Source: Staphylococcus sp. IVB6240 (GTDB lineage: Bacteria > Bacillota > Bacilli > Staphylococcales > Staphylococcaceae). Taken from it: DNA of 64,000 nucleotides. Below the pieces are notes generated by a model. That model had not been told where the DNA came from. It was given only the letters and a program-made list of their open reading frames with translations, and did no database searches. A program made the translations under genes and the position numbers. Within the stretch, counting starts at the first letter, position 1, and every line of letters starts with the position of its first letter. This document shows, piece by piece, positions 47,537-58,404 of this stretch. The stretch is from contig NZ_CP094718.1 of NCBI RefSeq assembly GCF_025558425.1, forward strand, positions 992,001 through 1,056,000, written 5' to 3'.

Positions 47537-47781
47537 CATTGCGTAGTTTCCATTGATACTGTATACTATTATGTAATTCAAAATATTAAATATCCAATTT
47601 AGTTAGAGGTTGCATTTTTAATGAGTCACTTGTCAGAAGTAGAGATGATACGTATGTTGAACAAGTAAAAGGTAAAAATGCCGAAGCGAGTTATGAACAT
47701 CTACATAACTTGTTGGGCTAGTGGTCGAAAGATGCTAGACTGTCACAAACGTGATGTGCTACTTATTTGTGAAGATAAAGT
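47537..47781. other. Intergenic region after thrS
   Basis: No supported gene. A 15-codon ORF near 47622 lacks a proper ribosome site. Another frame stays open for about 35 codons but has no start, so it may be chance or a decayed remnant. Confidence 0.4.
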
Positions 47782-47821
47782 AAAGGTTACATCAACGTTG
47801 ATGTAACCTTTATTTCGTTTT
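47782..47821 (+). terminator. Terminator between thrS and lysine permease
   Basis: AAAGGTTACATCAAC is followed directly by its reverse complement (47782-47811), then a T-rich tail. Confidence 0.82.
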
Positions 47822-47886
47822 ATTAGGAGTAAAGTCATTGATTTGTTTTTTTGGATTGACCTCTAGGTGAAAGAAAGGAAGGAAAC

Positions 47887-49395
47887 ATGAGTAACGAAAA
47901 ATTACAAACAGAGAATGGCGTACAACGTCATTTGAAAGATCGTCATATCTCGATGATTGCCATCGGTGGGGCCATCGGAACGGGACTTTTTATGACATCT
48001 GGAGGAGCGGTACATGATGCTGGGCCACTCGGTGCATTACTCGGTTATGCGATTATCGGTTTAATGGTATTTTTCTTAATGACATCATTAGGGGAAATGG
48101 CAACTTACTTACCTGTAACTGGGTCATTTAGTACATATGCGACACGCTTTGTTGATCCGTCGCTTGGATTTGCTTTAGGTTGGAACTATTGGTTTAACTG
48201 GGTTATCACAGTTGCGGCTGACGTGACCATTGCCGCTCACGTTATCGAGTATTGGGAGCCATTACAATTTTTACCAGCATGGGCATGGAGCTTGATTTTC
48301 ATGGCAATTATTTTTGGATTGAATTTACTCTCAGTTCAAGTATATGGTGAAAGTGAATATTGGTTTGCATTTATCAAAGTCGCAACTGTCATTGTCTTTA
48401 TTATCGTAGGTTTATTAACCATCTTCGGTATTATGGGTGGTACAGCAGTTGGCTTTGATACATTCACACAAGGCGATGGACCTATTTTAGGTGACGGTTT
48501 CGGTGGTAGTTTACTTGCTGTATTCGGTGTATTCTTAATCGCCGGCTTCTCATTCCAAGGAACTGAGATTGTAGGGATTACAGCAGGAGAATCAGAAAAC
48601 CCTGAACGCGCCGTACCAAAAGCAATCAAACAAGTATTCTGGCGTATTCTTTTATTCTACGTATTCGCTATATTCATTATTGGTATGTTAATTCCTTACA
48701 ATCACCCAGCATTAATGGGTGGTGGAGAAGATATCGCGACATCACCATTTACACTTGTATTTAAAAATGCAGGTCTGGCATTTGCTGCCTCGTTCATGAA
48801 TGCAGTCATCTTAACATCTGTATTATCAGCAGGTAACTCTGGGATGTATGCAAGTACACGTATGCTTTATTCAATGAGTCGTGATGGCTTAGCAGCGAAA
48901 TCATTCAGTAGAACAAATAGAGATGGTACACCATGGGTAGCAATGCTTTCTACTGCATTTGTTGTTATTCTGATCTTTATTGTAGAACAAGTAAATGGTA
49001 ATGCTTATGAGTACATCGTTGCCGCAAGTGGTTTGACAGGCTTTATTGCTTGGTTAGGTATTGCGATTAGTCATTATCGCTTCCGTAAAGCATTTGACGC
49101 ACAAAACTACGATGTATCTAAACTGAAATACAAAGCAAAATGGTTCCCATTCGGTCCATTACTTGCACTCGTACTCTGTGTGATCGTTATTATTGGACAA
49201 GACGTTGACTTTATCCAAGGTGGCGGATTCGATCCAAAACGTTTCTTTATCACATATATGGGTATTCCAGTATTCTTATTCTTTTTCCTATATCACAAAT
49301 TAAGATATAAAACGAAATTAATTCCATTGGACAAAGTGAACTTGAGCCAAGATGTTTCAATGGACGAAAAAAACTTTCATAAATATGTTGACTAA
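47887..49395 (+). CDS. lysP: Lysine-specific permease (APC superfamily)
   Basis: A 502-aa amino acid permease with 12 predicted membrane segments. The N-terminal LKDRHISMIAIGGAIGTGLFMTSG is the first-helix signature of the LysP/AAP branch of the APC superfamily; SFQGTEIVGITAGESENPERAVPKAI is the conserved loop after helix 6. LysP is the best match by overall sequence and by its place between thrS and infC in staphylococci; specificity is inferred. AAGGAAGG precedes the ATG. Confidence 0.88.
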   Translation: MSNEKLQTENGVQRHLKDRHISMIAIGGAIGTGLFMTSGGAVHDAGPLGALLGYAIIGLMVFFLMTSLGEMATYLPVTGSFSTYATRFVDPSLGFALGWNYWFNWVITVAADVTIAAHVIEYWEPLQFLPAWAWSLIFMAIIFGLNLLSVQVYGESEYWFAFIKVATVIVFIIVGLLTIFGIMGGTAVGFDTFTQGDGPILGDGFGGSLLAVFGVFLIAGFSFQGTEIVGITAGESENPERAVPKAIKQVFWRILLFYVFAIFIIGMLIPYNHPALMGGGEDIATSPFTLVFKNAGLAFAASFMNAVILTSVLSAGNSGMYASTRMLYSMSRDGLAAKSFSRTNRDGTPWVAMLSTAFVVILIFIVEQVNGNAYEYIVAASGLTGFIAWLGIAISHYRFRKAFDAQNYDVSKLKYKAKWFPFGPLLALVLCVIVIIGQDVDFIQGGGFDPKRFFITYMGIPVFLFFFLYHKLRYKTKLIPLDKVNLSQDVSMDEKNFHKYVD

Positions 49396-49429
49396 TAGAT
49401 AACAACTTGGTATGATTATATCTGTTGAA

Positions 49430-49566
49430 TACGAAACGGACCAAGTAGAAGCAACCCGCTTCTCACCTGTAGCGACGCAGCAAGCAGTTGGCAGGTTAAC
49501 GATATAAACATGTGAGTTTGTTCATGTTAACGTTAGGAGCGGGGATTTATATCCTCGCTTTTTTTC
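49430..49566 (+). promoter_or_regulatory. L20-type leader upstream of infC-rpmI-rplT
   Basis: The leader holds GAAGC-AACCC-GCTTCTCACCTG, then GCAGCAAGCAGTTGGCAGG, then a terminator: AGCGGGGAT pairs with ATCCTCGCT (49538-49559) before seven T. This matches the Firmicute L20 leader, where ribosomal protein L20 binds its own mRNA and stops transcription. A later segment, CGTGCTTGGACC, is complementary to GGACCAAGTA near 49438, giving the alternative fold. Confidence 0.82.
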
Positions 49567-49605
49567 GTGCTTGGACCATTCGTAAAATTTTTGGAGGTGT
49601 CAACC

Positions 49606-50124
49606 ATAGCTAAGGATCAAACGCAAGTAAACGAAAAGATTCGCGCTAGAGAGCTACGTGTTATTGGTCAGAACGGTGACCAACTCGGTATCAAATCGAA
49701 GCAAGAAGCATTGGAAATGGCAGAACGACTTAACTTAGATGTCGTTGTTGTTGCCCCTAATGCAAAACCGCCAGTTGCTCGTATCATGGATTACGGTAAA
49801 TACAAGTTCGAGCAGCAGAAAAAAGAAAAAGAAATGAAGAAGAAACAAAAAGTCATCAATGTGAAAGAAATCCGCTTAAGTCCAACGATTGAAGAACATG
49901 ACTTCAATACAAAACTTAAGAACGGTAGAAAGTTCTTAACAAAAGGTGACAAAGTTAAAGTTTCTATTCGTTTCAGAGGGCGTGCCATTACACATAAAGA
50001 AATCGGCCAACGCGTTTTAGAGAATTTTGCTGACGAGTGTAAAGATATTGCAACTGTTGAGCAAAAGCCTAAAATGGAAGGTCGCCAAATGTTCCTTATG
50101 TTGGCGCCAATTAACGAAAAATAA
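49606..50124 (+). CDS. infC: Translation initiation factor IF-3
   Basis: IF-3 (172 aa) blocks premature subunit joining and rejects wrong start codons. The N-terminal domain ([15 protein letters not shown]), lysine-rich linker helix ([24 protein letters not shown]) and C-terminal domain ([15 protein letters not shown]) are canonical. The ribosome site GGAGG (49593-49597) is 8 bases before ATA (49606-49608), the only codon at proper spacing; the GTG at 49597 overlaps the site and ATG 49567 lacks one. Relatives use ATT here, so ATA fits IF-3 autocontrol through a poor start. First gene of infC-rpmI-rplT. Confidence 0.93.
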   Translation: MAKDQTQVNEKIRARELRVIGQNGDQLGIKSKQEALEMAERLNLDVVVVAPNAKPPVARIMDYGKYKFEQQKKEKEMKKKQKVINVKEIRLSPTIEEHDFNTKLKNGRKFLTKGDKVKVSIRFRGRAITHKEIGQRVLENFADECKDIATVEQKPKMEGRQMFLMLAPINEK

Positions 50125-50150
50125 ACAATGACAATAGGAGGAAAATCATC

Positions 50151-50351
50151 ATGCCTAAAATGAAAACTCACCGCGGAGCTGCGAAACGTGTTAAAAGAAC
50201 TGGAAGTGGGAAATTAAAACGCTCTAGAGCTTACACATCTCACTTATTCGCTAACAAATCAACAAAACAAAAACGTAAATTACGTAAAGCAGCGCTTGTG
50301 TCTAAGAGTGACTCAAAACGCGTAAGACAATTATTAACATACGTTAAATAA
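50151..50351 (+). CDS. rpmI: 50S ribosomal protein L35
   Basis: L35 (66 aa), strongly basic: [20 protein letters not shown] is the family signature. AGGAGG precedes the ATG. It lies 26 bases after infC and 81 before rplT. Confidence 0.97.
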   Translation: MPKMKTHRGAAKRVKRTGSGKLKRSRAYTSHLFANKSTKQKRKLRKAALVSKSDSKRVRQLLTYVK

Positions 50352-50432
50352 TCAAAAAAACTAATCGAACGAATATATACATCTAAATATGTAGAGACTA
50401 CATGTTAAAGAGATAATGAGGAGGAATTTATT

Positions 50433-50789
50433 ATGCCACGTGTAAAAGGTGGAACAGTAACAAGAGCGCGTCGTAAAAAGACAATCAAATTAGCTAAAGG
50501 TTACTTCGGTGCGAAAAGCACTTTATATAAAGTAGCAAAACAACAAGTAATGAAATCAGGTCAATATTCATTCCGTGACCGTCGTCAAAGAAAACGTGAC
50601 TTCCGTAAATTATGGATCACTCGTATTAACGCAGCTGCTCGTCAACATGACATGAGCTACTCACGTTTAATGAACGGCTTAAAATTAGCTGGTATTGACA
50701 TCAACCGTAAAATGCTTTCTGAAATCGCAATCGCTGACGAAAAAGCATTTGCTGAATTAGTAAACAAAGCGAAAGACGCTTTAAAATAA
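50433..50789 (+). CDS. rplT: 50S ribosomal protein L20
   Basis: L20 (118 aa) is an early assembly protein and the probable repressor acting on the leader at 49430. The signature [25 protein letters not shown] and [21 protein letters not shown] are present. GAGGAGG precedes the ATG; a terminator follows. Confidence 0.98.
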   Translation: MPRVKGGTVTRARRKKTIKLAKGYFGAKSTLYKVAKQQVMKSGQYSFRDRRQRKRDFRKLWITRINAAARQHDMSYSRLMNGLKLAGIDINRKMLSEIAIADEKAFAELVNKAKDALK

Positions 50790-50796
50790 TCTTGAT

Positions 50797-50840
50797 AAAG
50801 AGTTGGATTGTTTAGTTAATAAGCAACCAGCTCTTTTTAT
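50797..50840 (+). terminator. Terminator after rplT
   Basis: AAGAG-TTGG..TTG pairs with CAA..CCAG-CTCTT, followed by T-rich sequence. Confidence 0.72.
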
Positions 50841-50923
50841 TTGGAAGCAATACATGAGATTACTTTTGCTTGCGTCTTAAAGGTTTGATACGATAAAGAC
50901 AATCGCTATTAAAGGAGTTAATT

Positions 50924-51535
50924 ATGTCAAAATTCGATGAACAAATTATAGTAGTCCCGAGAGATATCTTATTTGATAATGAAAGTCATGCATTTAATGG
51001 CTTTATTAGAGAAGATGATGCAAAAAGTAAAGCTATTTTCAATACATTAGATCAATATGAAGTGAAACGCCGTGGTGATATGGAAGAAGATCCTTCATAT
51101 AAACAATTGATTTCATATTGTATTTTAGAAAATGAAGATCAAGATATTTTAGTTTACCAACGTCTATCTGGCGGAGGTGAGGCACGTTTACATGGTTTAG
51201 CATCGATCGGTGTGGGCGGCCATATGAATGATGTGCCTGGAGAAGATAATGTCATGGCTATTATTGAGGACAATACAAGTCGTGAATTATTAGAGGAAGT
51301 CGGATTGTCTGTTGAAAATACATCAGGATTGCAACATGTTGGATTTATTAATGACGATACAAATGAAGTGGGTCAAGTCCATACAGGTGTTGTCTTTAAA
51401 GTGAAAGTTCAAAAAGATCAAGTAGAAGTTCGTGAAACAGATACATTATCTATTCAATGGCAATCATTGGAGGATATCAATGACTTATCAAAGTTTGAAT
51501 CATGGAGTGCACTTATTTTAGAACAATGGAATTAG
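50924..51535 (+). CDS. Nudix-domain phosphohydrolase-like protein
   Basis: A 203-aa Nudix-fold protein. The Nudix helix SRELLEEVGL (about residue 118-127) follows GVGGHMNDVPGED with an insertion that stretches the spacing from the usual GX5EX7REUXEEXGU, so activity is plausible but the substrate is unknown. AAGGAG precedes the ATG. The next gene starts 9 bases later, and both lie between rplT and tig as in other staphylococci. Confidence 0.8.
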   Translation: MSKFDEQIIVVPRDILFDNESHAFNGFIREDDAKSKAIFNTLDQYEVKRRGDMEEDPSYKQLISYCILENEDQDILVYQRLSGGGEARLHGLASIGVGGHMNDVPGEDNVMAIIEDNTSRELLEEVGLSVENTSGLQHVGFINDDTNEVGQVHTGVVFKVKVQKDQVEVRETDTLSIQWQSLEDINDLSKFESWSALILEQWN

Positions 51536-51544
51536 GTGATGTGA

Positions 51545-52465
51545 ATGTCGGAAATCATACCATTTCCAAAGTTAAAACAAAAATTATGTTCAGATATTAA
51601 AAATGCGATACATCAGCAGCAATATGAAGTCGCTTATGATCGTTTTATGGACTATGAACAGCATTTTGAAATGTCAGAAGAACTGGCATTGATGAAGTGT
51701 CACGTATTATGGGAATTAAAATCTTACTTGGAATTACGTGAAGAGGCACATATTCTATTAGAACAAGGCTATGAACCACAAGATGAATTGATGATTTTTT
51801 ATGTTAGAAGTTTGTATGCTTTGGGACAATATCAATCGGTTGTAACGGTGATAGAGGAAATTCTCGATAATGTGAATGCCCATCAGACTCGTATGGTGCT
51901 CTTACCTATAAAGGATCAAGCACAAAAAATGTTAGATGATCGTCGAGAAGAGATGCATATACAACTGCAACAGTTTACAGAACTTTCAGCTGGCCAACAA
52001 ACAGAACTGATGCTCAATATGATGGACGATAGCGCTTATTATTTTGTGGATACCATTGTCTATTTGTTGACAGACAAGCAATTAAAAACATCCGTACAAA
52101 CTTTAATGCTTGAATATTTACGTTTCGCTCGTTACAATCAAAACGTTCAGTTAGAGTTATATGGACAAAAAGTAGACGTTGTGCCAGAGCAATTGACTGG
52201 TTTTGAATCCTCGCATTTTGCAGAGGTGATTATGCCAGAAGTCATTGCAAAGCTAGAAGAGACATATCCCTCATTAGTTCAAGAAGCACATCATCATCTC
52301 AATGCACATAATATTGCCGTTTATCCAATTGATATCACGCAATTAGCAGATGATCAAACATGGATGGATAGTTATTTTGCTTATTTTGAAGAAATGATGG
52401 GGTTAGCATCAACCACTTCAAAACAGGATTCAATCATAGAGTTCATTAAATTGTTAAATACATAG
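51545..52465 (+). CDS. TPR-like helical repeat protein
   Basis: A 306-aa soluble protein made mostly of helix pairs resembling tetratricopeptide repeats (for example AIHQQQYEVAYDRFMDYEQHF, SLYALGQYQSVVTVIEEIL). I do not recognise a specific function. It has no signal peptide. It is probably cotranscribed with the Nudix gene upstream; the tig promoter follows its stop. Confidence 0.75.
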   Translation: MSEIIPFPKLKQKLCSDIKNAIHQQQYEVAYDRFMDYEQHFEMSEELALMKCHVLWELKSYLELREEAHILLEQGYEPQDELMIFYVRSLYALGQYQSVVTVIEEILDNVNAHQTRMVLLPIKDQAQKMLDDRREEMHIQLQQFTELSAGQQTELMLNMMDDSAYYFVDTIVYLLTDKQLKTSVQTLMLEYLRFARYNQNVQLELYGQKVDVVPEQLTGFESSHFAEVIMPEVIAKLEETYPSLVQEAHHHLNAHNIAVYPIDITQLADDQTWMDSYFAYFEEMMGLASTTSKQDSIIEFIKLLNT

Positions 52466-52473
52466 TAAGTCTC

Positions 52474-52501
52474 TTGAAACACATCTTACCTATGTTATAA
52501 T
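52474..52501 (+). promoter_or_regulatory. tig promoter
   Basis: TTGAAA (52474-52479), 16 bases, TATAAT (52496-52501) with a TGT extension. Confidence 0.75.
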
Positions 52502-52548
52502 AAAGAAGTTGAAAAATTTTAAAACGAATTTCATGGAGGTTTTTATAC

Positions 52549-53859
52549 ATGACAGCAACATGGGAAAAAAAAGAAGGTAATGAAGGGTTACTTGAAGTAA
52601 CTGTACCTGCGAAAAAAGTAGACGAAGCATTAAACCAAGCATTCAAAAAAGTAGTTAAAAATTTAAACGTACCTGGTTTCCGTAAAGGTAAAGTACCACG
52701 TCCAATTTTCGAACAACGTTTTGGCGTAGAAAGCTTATACCAAGATGCGCTTGACATCTTATTACAACCAGCTTACAGCGATGCAATTGATGAAACGGGT
52801 ATCAACCCAGTTGCACAACCTGAAATTGACATTAAACAATTAGAAAAAGGTAAAGACTTCATCTTTGAAGCAACTGTAACTGTTGAGCCAGAAGTTGAAC
52901 TTGGTGAATACAAAGGTTTAGAAATTGAAAAACAAGACGTGACAGTTACTGACGATATGGTTGAAGATGCTGTTCAACAACGCCTTGAAGCAATGGCAGA
53001 CATGGTTGTTAAAGAAGACGGTGCTGTTGAAGAAGGCGACACTGTAAACTTAGACTTCGATGGTTATGTTGATGGTGAACAATTCGAAGGTGGACAAGCT
53101 GAAGGATACGACTTAGAAGTTGGTTCAGGTTCATTCATTCCTGGATTTGAAGAACAATTAGTAGGCTTAAAACTTGAAGAAGAAAAAGACGTTGAAGTTA
53201 CATTCCCTGAAGAATACCATGCAGCAGAATTAGCAGGAAAAGCTGCAACATTCAAAGTGAAAATCAACGAAATCAAAGCTAAAGAAGTACCAACTTTAGA
53301 TGATGAGTTAGCTAGTGAATTAGATGCAGATGCTGAAAACGTAGATGCATACAAAGCGAACGTTCGTAAACAATTAGAAGAAGCGAAGAAAAACGATGCT
53401 GAAAACTTACAAAAAGAAGAAGCAGTGATTAAAGCTTCTGACAATGCTACAATCGACATTCCAGAAGCAATGATTAGACAAGAACAAGATCGCATGATCC
53501 AAGAGTTTGCACAAAATATGCAACAACAAGGATTAGACTTGAAAACATACTTCGAAATTTCAGGTCAATCTGAAGAAGATATGCGTGAACAAATGAAAGA
53601 CGACGCTGAACAACGCGTTAAAACAAACTTAACATTAGACGCAATCGCTAAAGCTGAAAACATTGAAGCAAGTGATGAAGACGTTGATAAAGAATTAGAA
53701 AAAATGAGTGAACAATTTGGTATCTCAGTAGAAGATATTAAAAAGACACTTGGTAACACAGATCTAATTAAAAACGATGTACGTGTACGCAAAGTTTTAG
53801 ACTTATTAATTTCAGAAGCGAAATTAGTAGATGCACCAGCTGATAGCGAAGAAGAATAA
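52549..53859 (+). CDS. tig: Trigger factor
   Basis: Ribosome-bound chaperone and peptidyl-prolyl isomerase (436 aa). The N-terminal ribosome-docking loop is [17 protein letters not shown] (about 44-60); the FKBP-type domain (about 150-245) contains [20 protein letters not shown] and the C-terminal helical chaperone domain follows. TGGAGG precedes the ATG. It is monocistronic with its own promoter and terminator, upstream of clpX as in Bacillales. Confidence 0.96.
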   Translation: MTATWEKKEGNEGLLEVTVPAKKVDEALNQAFKKVVKNLNVPGFRKGKVPRPIFEQRFGVESLYQDALDILLQPAYSDAIDETGINPVAQPEIDIKQLEKGKDFIFEATVTVEPEVELGEYKGLEIEKQDVTVTDDMVEDAVQQRLEAMADMVVKEDGAVEEGDTVNLDFDGYVDGEQFEGGQAEGYDLEVGSGSFIPGFEEQLVGLKLEEEKDVEVTFPEEYHAAELAGKAATFKVKINEIKAKEVPTLDDELASELDADAENVDAYKANVRKQLEEAKKNDAENLQKEEAVIKASDNATIDIPEAMIRQEQDRMIQEFAQNMQQQGLDLKTYFEISGQSEEDMREQMKDDAEQRVKTNLTLDAIAKAENIEASDEDVDKELEKMSEQFGISVEDIKKTLGNTDLIKNDVRVRKVLDLLISEAKLVDAPADSEEE

Positions 53860-53947
53860 TCTTAACGTGACATCTGTTGCATAAGAAACGAGGGTCTCAC
53901 CTTGTTGCGATGATCGTATTATGTGATTTGAAAAGTGTAACTTGCCA

Positions 53948-53996
53948 AAGCGGGATTAAGAAATCTAATCATTTCATAGATTTCTATCCCGCTTTC
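53948..53996 (+). terminator. Terminator after tig
   Basis: AGCGGGAT-AGAAATCTA pairs with TAGATTTCT-ATCCCGCT, a long near-perfect stem. Confidence 0.82.
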
Positions 53997-54085
53997 ATTG
54001 TTATATGCAAAAAACTTGAAAGGTACATCGTTGCATAATAAAATGCTTTCTAGTATAGTCGTAGAGGATAGGGGTGTCATACAAT

Positions 54086-55348
54086 ATGTTTAAATTCAAT
54101 GAAGACGAAGAAAACTTAAAATGTTCTTTCTGTGGTAAAGACCAAGACCAAGTTAAAAAATTAGTAGCTGGTAGTGGTGTTTACATTTGTAATGAATGTA
54201 TTGAGTTATGTGCTGAAATCGTAGAAGAAGAACTCAATCAAACAGAAACAGAAGAACTCACTGAGTTACCAACACCAAAAGAAATTATGGAAGAATTAAA
54301 CAATTATGTGATTGGCCAAGAAAAAGCTAAAAAATCATTAGCAGTTGCTGTATACAATCACTACAAACGTATTAACCAATTAGGTCCAAAAGATGATGAA
54401 GTCGAATTACAAAAAAGTAACGTCGCATTAATCGGACCAACAGGTAGCGGTAAAACATTATTAGCACAAACATTAGCACGTACATTAAATGTGCCATTTG
54501 CAATTGCGGATGCAACAAGCTTAACAGAAGCGGGTTATGTTGGTGAAGATGTTGAAAATATTTTACTACGCTTAATCCAAGCAGCTGATTTTGATATTGA
54601 TCGTGCTGAAAAAGGGATTATCTATGTCGATGAGATTGATAAAATTGCGCGTAAATCAGAAAATACGTCTATTACACGTGATGTATCTGGTGAAGGTGTT
54701 CAACAAGCACTTTTAAAAATTCTTGAAGGGACTACAGCAAGTGTACCGCCACAAGGTGGACGCAAGCACCCAAACCAAGAGTTCATTCAAATCGATACAA
54801 CAAACATCTTATTCATTCTAGGTGGTGCATTTGATGGTATTGAAGAAGTCATCAAACGTCGTCTAGGAGAAAAAGTCATTGGTTTCGCAAGCAGTGAAGC
54901 TTCTAAATATGACGAAACAAGCTTATTAGAGCATATTCGTCCTGAAGACTTACAATCATTTGGATTAATTCCTGAATTTATCGGACGTGTGCCGATCGTT
55001 GCAAACCTTGAAACATTAGATATTGCAGCATTGAAAAATATCTTAACACAACCGAAAAATGCATTAGTTAAACAATATACGAAAATGCTTGAGCTAGATG
55101 ATGTTGCTTTAGAATTTACAGATGAAGCATTATCAGCGATTAGTGAAAAAGCAATCGAACGTAAAACAGGTGCTCGTGGTTTACGCTCAATTATTGAGGA
55201 AGCGTTGATTGATATCATGTTCGACATTCCATCAACTGAGAATGTCACAAAAGTGGTCATCACAAAAGATACGATTGTGAATGAAACAGCACCTGAGCTT
55301 TATGATGAAGAAGGTCAGTTATTAAACGATAGCAAAACATCTGCATAA
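54086..55348 (+). CDS. clpX: ATP-dependent Clp protease ATP-binding subunit ClpX
   Basis: AAA+ unfoldase (420 aa) that feeds ClpP. The N-terminal C4 zinc domain is CSFCGKDQ...CNECIELC (about 13-38). Walker A GPTGSGKT, Walker B IIYVDEID, arginine-finger region GRVPIV, and the ClpP-binding IGF loop ([10 protein letters not shown]) are all present. MFKFNEDEE is the family start, with AGGGGTG 9 bases upstream; the GTG at 54074 overlaps that site. Confidence 0.96.
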   Translation: MFKFNEDEENLKCSFCGKDQDQVKKLVAGSGVYICNECIELCAEIVEEELNQTETEELTELPTPKEIMEELNNYVIGQEKAKKSLAVAVYNHYKRINQLGPKDDEVELQKSNVALIGPTGSGKTLLAQTLARTLNVPFAIADATSLTEAGYVGEDVENILLRLIQAADFDIDRAEKGIIYVDEIDKIARKSENTSITRDVSGEGVQQALLKILEGTTASVPPQGGRKHPNQEFIQIDTTNILFILGGAFDGIEEVIKRRLGEKVIGFASSEASKYDETSLLEHIRPEDLQSFGLIPEFIGRVPIVANLETLDIAALKNILTQPKNALVKQYTKMLELDDVALEFTDEALSAISEKAIERKTGARGLRSIIEEALIDIMFDIPSTENVTKVVITKDTIVNETAPELYDEEGQLLNDSKTSA

Positions 55349-55354
55349 TTGATG

Positions 55355-55395
55355 AAAAGCTTAAGATGATGTGTCCGCATGTCTTAAGCTTTTTT
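55355..55395 (+). terminator. Terminator after clpX
   Basis: AAAAGCTTAAGA pairs with TCTTAAGCTTTT, followed by T. Confidence 0.85.
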
Positions 55396-55463
55396 GCTGT
55401 TCAAGTATAATGATGAACGATAAAATGAATTTATAATATATACACGTTATAAGGAGAGAAACC

Positions 55464-56075
55464 ATGAAGATTAATCCAAATCATGTCGAACTCATAATCA
55501 GTGCTGTTAAAAAAGAACAGTACCCGGAAATGGGATTGCCAGAAGTTGCATTGAGCGGACGTTCAAATGTGGGGAAGTCAACATTCATCAATAGTATGAT
55601 TGGCCGTAAAAATATGGCGCGTACTTCGCAACAACCAGGTAAGACACAAACGCTCAATTTTTATAATATTGATGAGCAACTCATCTTTGTAGATGTACCA
55701 GGATATGGCTATGCGAAAGTGAGTAAAAAACAACGTGAGGCATTCGGTAAAATGATTGAGATGTATTTAACGACACGTGAAGAACTGAAGCTTGTCATTC
55801 AACTTGTCGATTTAAGACATCCACCAACAGAAGACGATATTCTCATGTATGATTATTTAAAACACTTTGAGATTCCAACACTGATTGTAGCGACAAAAGA
55901 AGACAAAGTGCCAAAAGGTAAAGTACAAAAACATATTCAACGTATCAAACAAGATTTAGATTTAGATGCTAATGACAATATCATTAGTTATTCATCACTA
56001 TCAAAGAATAAACAACCTGAAATTTGGGCGAGCATTGATGCATACATTGCATTAGATGATGAAAATTTTGAATAA
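55464..56075 (+). CDS. ysxC: Ribosome biogenesis GTP-binding protein YsxC (EngB)
   Basis: A 203-aa essential GTPase that acts in 50S assembly. G1 is [10 protein letters not shown]2 includes [14 protein letters not shown]3 DVPGYGYA and G4 TKEDK (TKxD-like). AAGGAG precedes the ATG. It lies between clpX and hemA, as in S. aureus. Confidence 0.95.
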   Translation: MKINPNHVELIISAVKKEQYPEMGLPEVALSGRSNVGKSTFINSMIGRKNMARTSQQPGKTQTLNFYNIDEQLIFVDVPGYGYAKVSKKQREAFGKMIEMYLTTREELKLVIQLVDLRHPPTEDDILMYDYLKHFEIPTLIVATKEDKVPKGKVQKHIQRIKQDLDLDANDNIISYSSLSKNKQPEIWASIDAYIALDDENFE

Positions 56076-56124
56076 ATGATGAACGTTAAGAATATTTTTC
56101 AATGAGATCATGTTTAATACGAAT

Positions 56125-56151
56125 TTGAAAGCGGTCTATCTATGTTATAAT
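56125..56151 (+). promoter_or_regulatory. hem operon promoter
   Basis: TTGAAA (56125-56130), 15 bases, TATAAT (56146-56151) with a TGT extension; the core closely resembles the tig promoter. Confidence 0.7.
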
Positions 56152-56183
56152 AATTTTATTGTAGTTTATGGGGGGACATGTTC

Positions 56184-57527
56184 ATGTATGTTATTGCAGT
56201 GAGTGTCAATCATCGTACGGCAGATGTGACATTACGTGAAAAACTCACATTTCAAGATAATGATATGATTCGTGTGCATGAAGCATTGTTTGAAACAAAA
56301 TCAATTCTAGAAAATGTGATTTTATCGACATGTAACAGAACGGAGATCTATGCAGTTGTTGATCAAATTCATACAGGTCGATATTATATTCAACGCTTTT
56401 TAGCAAGACAATTTAACTTTGAAATAGATGATATTAAAGAAATAGCTGAAGTGAAGCTAGGGGATGACGCAATTGAACATTTATTCAGAGTAACGTCTGG
56501 ATTAGATTCTATTGTGTTAGGCGAAACGCAGATTTTAGGGCAAATGCGTGATGCCTTCTTAACAGCACAAGAAGCACAAACGACAGGTACCATTTTTAAT
56601 GAATTGTTTAAACAGGCTGTTACATTTAGTAAAAAAGCACATCATGAAACGGATATTGCAGACAACGCAATTAGTGTGTCATATGCAGCGGTTGAATTGG
56701 CGAAAAAAATGTTTGGCAAGTTGAACAAAAAGCGTGCACTTGTGATTGGTGCCGGTGAAATGGGTGAATTGTCTGTATTAAATCTTAAAGGTGCACAAGT
56801 ATCTGATATTACTGTACTTAACCGTACATATTCACGTGCACAAGCTTTAGCAGATAAGCACCAAGTGCATGCAGCACCTATGTCTGACTTAGGTGAACTG
56901 TTAACCACTGCTGATATCGTCATCAGTTCAACAAGTGCAGAAAATTATGTCATTACAAAAGACATGTTAGAAATGCGACATGCTGTAACGAAAAAAACAT
57001 CACAAATTGTATTAGTGGATATTGCTGTGCCGAGAGATATTGAGCCATTTGAGTCAAATGATATGGAAGTCTTTATTTATGATGTCGATGACTTAAAAGG
57101 TCTTGTAGATGCGAATATTCGAGAACGTCGTTTGGCTGCTGAAGCCATCGCTGAACGCATTCCGAATGAAATTAATAAGCATAATGAATGGGTACGTATG
57201 CTCGGTGTTGTACCAGTGATTCGTGCTTTAAGAGAGCAAGCGATGGAAATCCAACAAGAAACGATGGCAAGTATTGATAGAAAGTTACCACACTTATCTG
57301 AGCGTGAACGTAAAGTCGTATCCAAACATACGAAAAGTATTATCAATCAAATGCTAAAACAGCCTATTAAACAGGCGAAAGAAATTAGTGACGACCATCA
57401 TGCTGCGGCAAAATTGCAGTTATTCCAAGAGATATTCGACTTGGATGTTGATACCAATTATCAACAGGAAGCTGTTGAAAAGAAAAAACGCATTTTGAAG
57501 CAACGTTTATTAGGTTTTGAATCTTAG
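56184..57527 (+). CDS. hemA: Glutamyl-tRNA reductase
   Basis: HemA (447 aa) reduces glutamyl-tRNA to glutamate 1-semialdehyde, the first committed step of haem synthesis. The catalytic Cys is in [12 protein letters not shown]; the NADPH-binding [13 protein letters not shown] and the C-terminal dimerisation helix are present. GGGGGA lies 8-9 bases before ATG 56184; the ATG at 56178 is too close. It leads the hemAXCDBL operon. Confidence 0.95.
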   Translation: MYVIAVSVNHRTADVTLREKLTFQDNDMIRVHEALFETKSILENVILSTCNRTEIYAVVDQIHTGRYYIQRFLARQFNFEIDDIKEIAEVKLGDDAIEHLFRVTSGLDSIVLGETQILGQMRDAFLTAQEAQTTGTIFNELFKQAVTFSKKAHHETDIADNAISVSYAAVELAKKMFGKLNKKRALVIGAGEMGELSVLNLKGAQVSDITVLNRTYSRAQALADKHQVHAAPMSDLGELLTTADIVISSTSAENYVITKDMLEMRHAVTKKTSQIVLVDIAVPRDIEPFESNDMEVFIYDVDDLKGLVDANIRERRLAAEAIAERIPNEINKHNEWVRMLGVVPVIRALREQAMEIQQETMASIDRKLPHLSERERKVVSKHTKSIINQMLKQPIKQAKEISDDHHAAAKLQLFQEIFDLDVDTNYQQEAVEKKKRILKQRLLGFES

Positions 57528-57542
57528 AAATAGGTGATGCCT

Positions 57543-58379
57543 ATGGTAGAGACGTTTTTTGTAAGATTTCATGAGGCGATTGTCTTGTTATATTTCATCT
57601 GCGTCATTTGCTTGATGCTCGATGTTTTTCAAAAGAATTATCGCCTTCAAAATATAGGTTTCTATTTATTAGGGATTGTTTGGGTTTGTCAAACAATCTC
57701 TTTAACTATGTATATTCTTTGGCGTGGACAATTACCATTAACGTCTATTATTGAAAGTTTTTATGTCCTGACCTGGCTCATTTTAACTTTTACATTTATT
57801 TGTGCTGTTTTCCGACAATTCGATATCGGAATTGTCTTACTGAATATGCTTGGTTTTATCTTTATGCTGATTCATACGTTTCATCCATATCAATTCAGTC
57901 ATCAAGGTGCACGATTAAAGGTGATCAATGAACTGTTAACGGTTCACATTTCACTTGCTTTACTTAGTTATGTTATCTTTGCGATTGCTTTTGTAAATGC
58001 GATCCTTTATTTAGTGCAGTACCAAAATTTAAGATTGAAACGTTTTAATCAAAATTATTTTAGAATCGGTAGTGTCTCTACATTAGAAAAAGCTGTTTTT
58101 TATTGTACGCTTATCGGGGTGATTACATTATTTGTCAGTTTACTTTGTGGTGTACAATGGGGAATCTTTTCAGTAGGAACACATATTTTTGTAGATTTAA
58201 AAGTGATTTCATCATTTTTAATCTTTTTAAGTTATGTTGCTTTCATTATTATGAGAATCACGAAGCGGTTTAAGCAGCAGTTTTTAATTTATGTTAATAT
58301 TATGTTGTTTCTATGTTGTATGATTAACTTAATTGTAGTCACACAACTCTCTTCATTCCATCAGTGGACAGGAGTATAA
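57543..58379 (+). CDS. hemX: HemX, cytochrome c assembly-like membrane protein
   Basis: A 278-aa integral membrane protein with about eight hydrophobic segments, of the HemX/CcsA-related family. In Bacillus and Staphylococcus it lowers HemA levels and so limits haem synthesis. The conserved VQWGIFSVG(T) segment lies in the C-terminal third. ATG 57543 has TAGGTG 6-7 bases upstream; ATG 57537 overlaps it. It lies between hemA and hemC. Confidence 0.88.
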   Translation: MVETFFVRFHEAIVLLYFICVICLMLDVFQKNYRLQNIGFYLLGIVWVCQTISLTMYILWRGQLPLTSIIESFYVLTWLILTFTFICAVFRQFDIGIVLLNMLGFIFMLIHTFHPYQFSHQGARLKVINELLTVHISLALLSYVIFAIAFVNAILYLVQYQNLRLKRFNQNYFRIGSVSTLEKAVFYCTLIGVITLFVSLLCGVQWGIFSVGTHIFVDLKVISSFLIFLSYVAFIIMRITKRFKQQFLIYVNIMLFLCCMINLIVVTQLSSFHQWTGV

Positions 58380-58404
58380 TACAATGCCAACGGAGGTTCG
58401 TAAT

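Noticed and set aside
47622..47795. Short ORFs between thrS and lysP
   Set aside because: The frames lack plausible ribosome sites, and the longest runs into the terminator stem; no recognisable protein.
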